NCBI GenBank assembly: GCA_000320545.1
Contig: ADNK01001951.1
Location: forward strand, 1 to 23,974
Origin: Bigelowiella natans CCMP2755
Taxonomy: Eukaryota > Cercozoa > Chlorarachniophyceae
DNA: 23,974 nucleotides
Reading direction: 5' to 3'
Positions 21,247-23,974 of the stretch are shown here, piece by piece; the first letter of the stretch is position 1; every line of letters starts with the position of its first letter. The position numbers and the translations under genes were made by a program. The notes under the pieces were generated by a model. It was given only the letters and a program-made list of their open reading frames with translations. It had not been told where the DNA came from and made no database searches.

Positions 21247-23892
21247 ATGTCCTCGTTTTTTGGATGTGGGGTTTGTTGGCGCCGTCCTCCTCCTGGCCAA
21301 AAACGTGAGAATATGGAAGCCAGAAGGGTAGGTACACTGTTCACCCACAGCTCTCATTGCCGTGGATACGAACGTAGTATAGTATGTAGCAATTTCTAGC
21401 GGTACATGGATACGAATCAGATTGTAATATAGTTGGAAGCTGCGTGACTACGAGAGAGGGAAGAGGGGAGGGGGATTTCTATTGCTATCATGAAAGTGCT
21501 AATTTTCACCACGTTTACATGTCCCAACGATTGTCTGTGGCCTGCTATATCAATAGGTACTAGACATGGCAACTTACTTCGACCACGATAAAGACGGCCT
21601 GATTACGAGGTATGCGTCGCCAACATGCTCAAAATCAGTATTTTTACTTGCCAGCAGAAAGCAGGCTGGGGGGGGGCGGGGAGAAAGCCGATTCGACGTT
21701 TTTAAGTCTAAAATCGACACATGAAGAAAACTGCCACCACAAAGTATAGTTGGTATCTTATACAAACTTTTGAGAAGGGCTGGAACGACATGATTTTGCT
21801 GCTAAATAGTGACGGATTCACCTCCTAAACACACACTTCCCCATACAGGGAAGGCTTCGATGAGTGGATGAAATCTATCTGTAACATAGACGATAAAGAA
21901 CGACAACACGCTTGGTGGAGGTCCCTCTACTGTGCGTGTTGATTCATTGAATACCAAATAATGTCACTACTACGACGATGGTTGGAATGCACCCAAATCT
22001 GAAGTTCGGTTAGATGACTGGGAGAGAGAGCACCTGTAGTAGTGCTCTAGAAAAGGCGCTCATTTACACCTCGGCTCTATTCACATCATCTAACAAAAAA
22101 AGGTACATCTGCGTTACTTCTCTCGGGGAACATATGGACACGAAACAGCAGGAATTGGATGGTACGTTTATCCATTAAGTTACATGTTTCTTCTATTCTT
22201 TATTGGGCTTCCCCCCCCCCCCCCTCCCCCCCTTCCCCCCTCCCTGTTAGAGCGTAAACTTGACGTGGAGGAGTTCGCTGAGTTTATACTCAATCAAAAG
22301 AAATATCGGTCAGTTTATCACTTGTCGCCCGAGAGTGTGGCATATTTGAACGAGAGTCTGGCTCTGTGTGAAACTTAAGTCCGAAATGTGTGCGTGCAGA
22401 AATCAGTTTTGTCATGGAAAGCTGATTCTATACCCTATTCAAAGCAAAACAAATCCGTTGTGCTCTTATGTCGTACTCACCGCCTCTTTCTTGCAGCAAA
22501 ATGTTAAAGCGTTTCAACCGGCTCATAGCGTTCAAAAAAGAGTCGGGGGGGGGGGGGGAAGCGCGATTGGAGAAAGGTAATCATTCACACAGATTTTGAG
22601 AAGAAGGGCTTTTCCTTACCCTTTCCGATGAGGAAAATGTTTTTTTTCCACAACATGAAATCATGATGATAGCACAGTAGTGATATATATTTGCATTTGT
22701 TCATGCAATCCTCGACGTGTATTATCAGTATGTCTTATTTACTTCATTACTGTCTTCTCTTTCTCTCTCTATTTCCCTCTCCCCCCTCATTATTGCTACA
22801 TGTACAACAACTGCAGCTCCTCTTCTCTATCATCTTCCTCGAAAGAAGAGGGCGGGAACGATGGGGCATGCGAGAAAGAGGTACAGGGCCAAAACGAGAG
22901 AAGAGATGTGTGTGTGTGTGTGTGTGTGTATTATTGCTGCTACTGCTGCTGCTGCTGCTGCTGCTTGCTTAATCTGGGACATGCATTTCGCGAGTACTCG
23001 CGCGATGACCGCTGATGAGATATCAACGAATCTAATTGAATGATGAGCGGTTTTATCAACCTCATATTTGCGTCATGAGAAATGCCAGAAGCAGACGGTT
23101 ACGTAGTACCGTGATGGTATTGACTCCAACGAAAGGCGAGTGTCCCCGCCGCTGCAGATGCCTCAGTGCCAAAGCAAGCATTGATTGGGTGGTGCTATGT
23201 GTGTGACAAAGGCCTCGCGAGACTTTGATGATACCGCTCGGACAATGCCATTGGTTGTTAGGCCCTGCATCTTGTAGCGATTTGAGTGTATGTCTTGGCT
23301 CTCACAGTTGTGTTTCGGTGTGTTATTGTGGAAAGACGGGTGCGTCTGAAGAAAAGGAAGGCCGATCCGCTCTCAATGGAGGCGAGGATGATGGCGAGAG
23401 AAAACCGACGGGTACTCAGCAATTTAGCACTGATGGGACGAAACGAGAGAATGCGGCTGGCGATCGTGTTGGCGTTGATGATTTTGTTCGACTGTGCCAC
23501 TGATGGGACCCTGGGATGGTTGCTCTTTGAAGTGTTAGATGATAAGGAGGATGATGATGATTTCGTCGTGAAAGAGGACACTGGCAGTGAAGATGATCAT
23601 GTGAGAGCACATTATAGTAACGATATAAATGAATATTTAAATAGATAAATATATGATTGTATATTGCTGCTGTATTATGCTGCACTAAATCCTCATGGTA
23701 ATATGATGATGACAATGATGCCATCATCATCATCATCATCACCATCATCACCATCATTATCATCATCGTCGCCATCCTCAGTGAGTTGTCTTATAACACA
23801 TTAGGAGGTCATAGACACCATGAAGGAGGAGGTGGGGGGCGGGGAAGAAGAGGAGAAAAAGCTTCCTCGCCATACTAAGCCTACTGCTCAAG
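21247..23892 (+). CDS. EF-hand-containing protein, 3'-truncated, multi-exon
   Basis: Supported exons: 21557-21609, 21849-21935, 22103-22161, 22251-22365, 22497-22576, all agreeing in phase. Likely first exon 21247-21327 (MSSFFGCG...MEARR; ATG at 21313 is an alternative). Less certain later exons: 22817-22909, 23308-23411, 23805-23892. Seen: VLDMATYFDHDKDGLITREGFDEWM is an EF-hand with helix, calcium loop D-H-D-K-D-G-L-I and exiting helix. A second segment, DERKLDVEEFAEFI, resembles the second half of another EF-hand without a proper loop. Further on come a Lys/Arg-rich helix with a Gly run (KRFNRLIAFKKESGGGG) and a basic region. Known: EF-hand loops bind calcium through positions 1, 3, 5, 7, 9 and 12. 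Position 12, normally Glu or Asp, is Gly here, so binding may be weak or lost. The gene probably continues beyond the window because 23805-23892 ends at a GT donor. No specific family is recognised. Confidence 0.65.
22205..22966. repeat. Poly-C, poly-G, GT and TGC tracts in the EF-hand gene
   Basis: An interrupted C-run at 22211-22240 forms the pyrimidine tract of exon 22251. A 14-base G-run at 22545-22558 lies inside exon 22497-22576 and encodes a Gly run. GT at 22906-22930 and (TGC)n at about 22935-22966 follow exon 22817. Confidence 0.85.
23720..23775. repeat. (CAT)n microsatellite
   Basis: CAT/ATC repeats with a few CAC and TAT interruptions, about 30 bases before the proposed exon at 23805. 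Confidence 0.9.
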
Positions 23893-23912
23893 GTGGTCAA
23901 TACTATTGCATC

Positions 23913-23974
23913 ATTTATATGCATGATAAAGAGAGACAGGGGGGAGGGATTTATATGCATGATAAAGAGAGACA
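23913..23974 (+). repeat. 26-bp direct repeat at the window edge
   Basis: The 26 bases at 23913-23938 recur exactly at 23949-23974, separated by a 10-base G-rich spacer (period 36). The second copy ends on the last base of the window, so further copies may follow. Confidence 0.95.

Overview
This window is nuclear DNA of a eukaryote, most likely a unicellular alga or other protist. The evidence is dozens of short exons (about 30-300 nt) bounded by GT...AG introns, no operons, very dense microsatellites, and metazoan/plant-like families (a DCAF WD40 substrate receptor, a CRAL-TRIO lipid-binding protein, a Golgi-type type II glycosyltransferase). The phylum cannot be fixed from the sequence. Gene models were built by hand from conserved protein motifs plus splice sites whose reading phases agree across junctions. 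None was checked against transcripts.

Layout. (1) 1-2646, + strand: 3' part of a Sec14/CRAL-TRIO-type gene, at least nine exons, 5' end outside the window. (2) 2647-4044: gap with no recognisable gene. (3) 4045-8575, + strand: a complete 17-exon gene for a ~435-residue cold-shock-domain protein with a basic, probably nuclear C-terminal tail. (4) 8597-10638: gap with no convincing gene. (5) 16841 down to 10639, - strand: a complete 23-exon gene for a ~603-residue DCAF8-like WD40 protein. All 22 junctions agree in phase, and a long acidic, low-complexity insertion is encoded partly by trinucleotide repeats. (6) 17063-18617, + strand: a three-exon gene for a type II membrane glycosyltransferase (GT92/DUF23-like), head-to-head with the DCAF gene across about 220 bp. 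(7) 18618-21246: gap, microsatellite-poor, no recognisable gene. (8) 21247-23892, + strand: 5' part of an EF-hand-containing gene that runs off the window.

The genes are unrelated in function: lipid binding/transfer, nucleic-acid binding, ubiquitin-ligase substrate recognition, Golgi glycosylation and a calcium-sensor-like protein. The only arrangement suggesting shared control is the divergent DCAF/glycosyltransferase pair. The most unusual points are: an in-frame TGA at the end of a strongly conserved CRAL-TRIO exon; a DCAF exon whose two splice sites both lie in (GTT)n repeats; the repeat-built acidic insertion between DCAF propeller blades; and a degenerate second cold-shock-like fold. 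No CRISPR array, tRNA, rRNA, transposase or viral gene was recognised.
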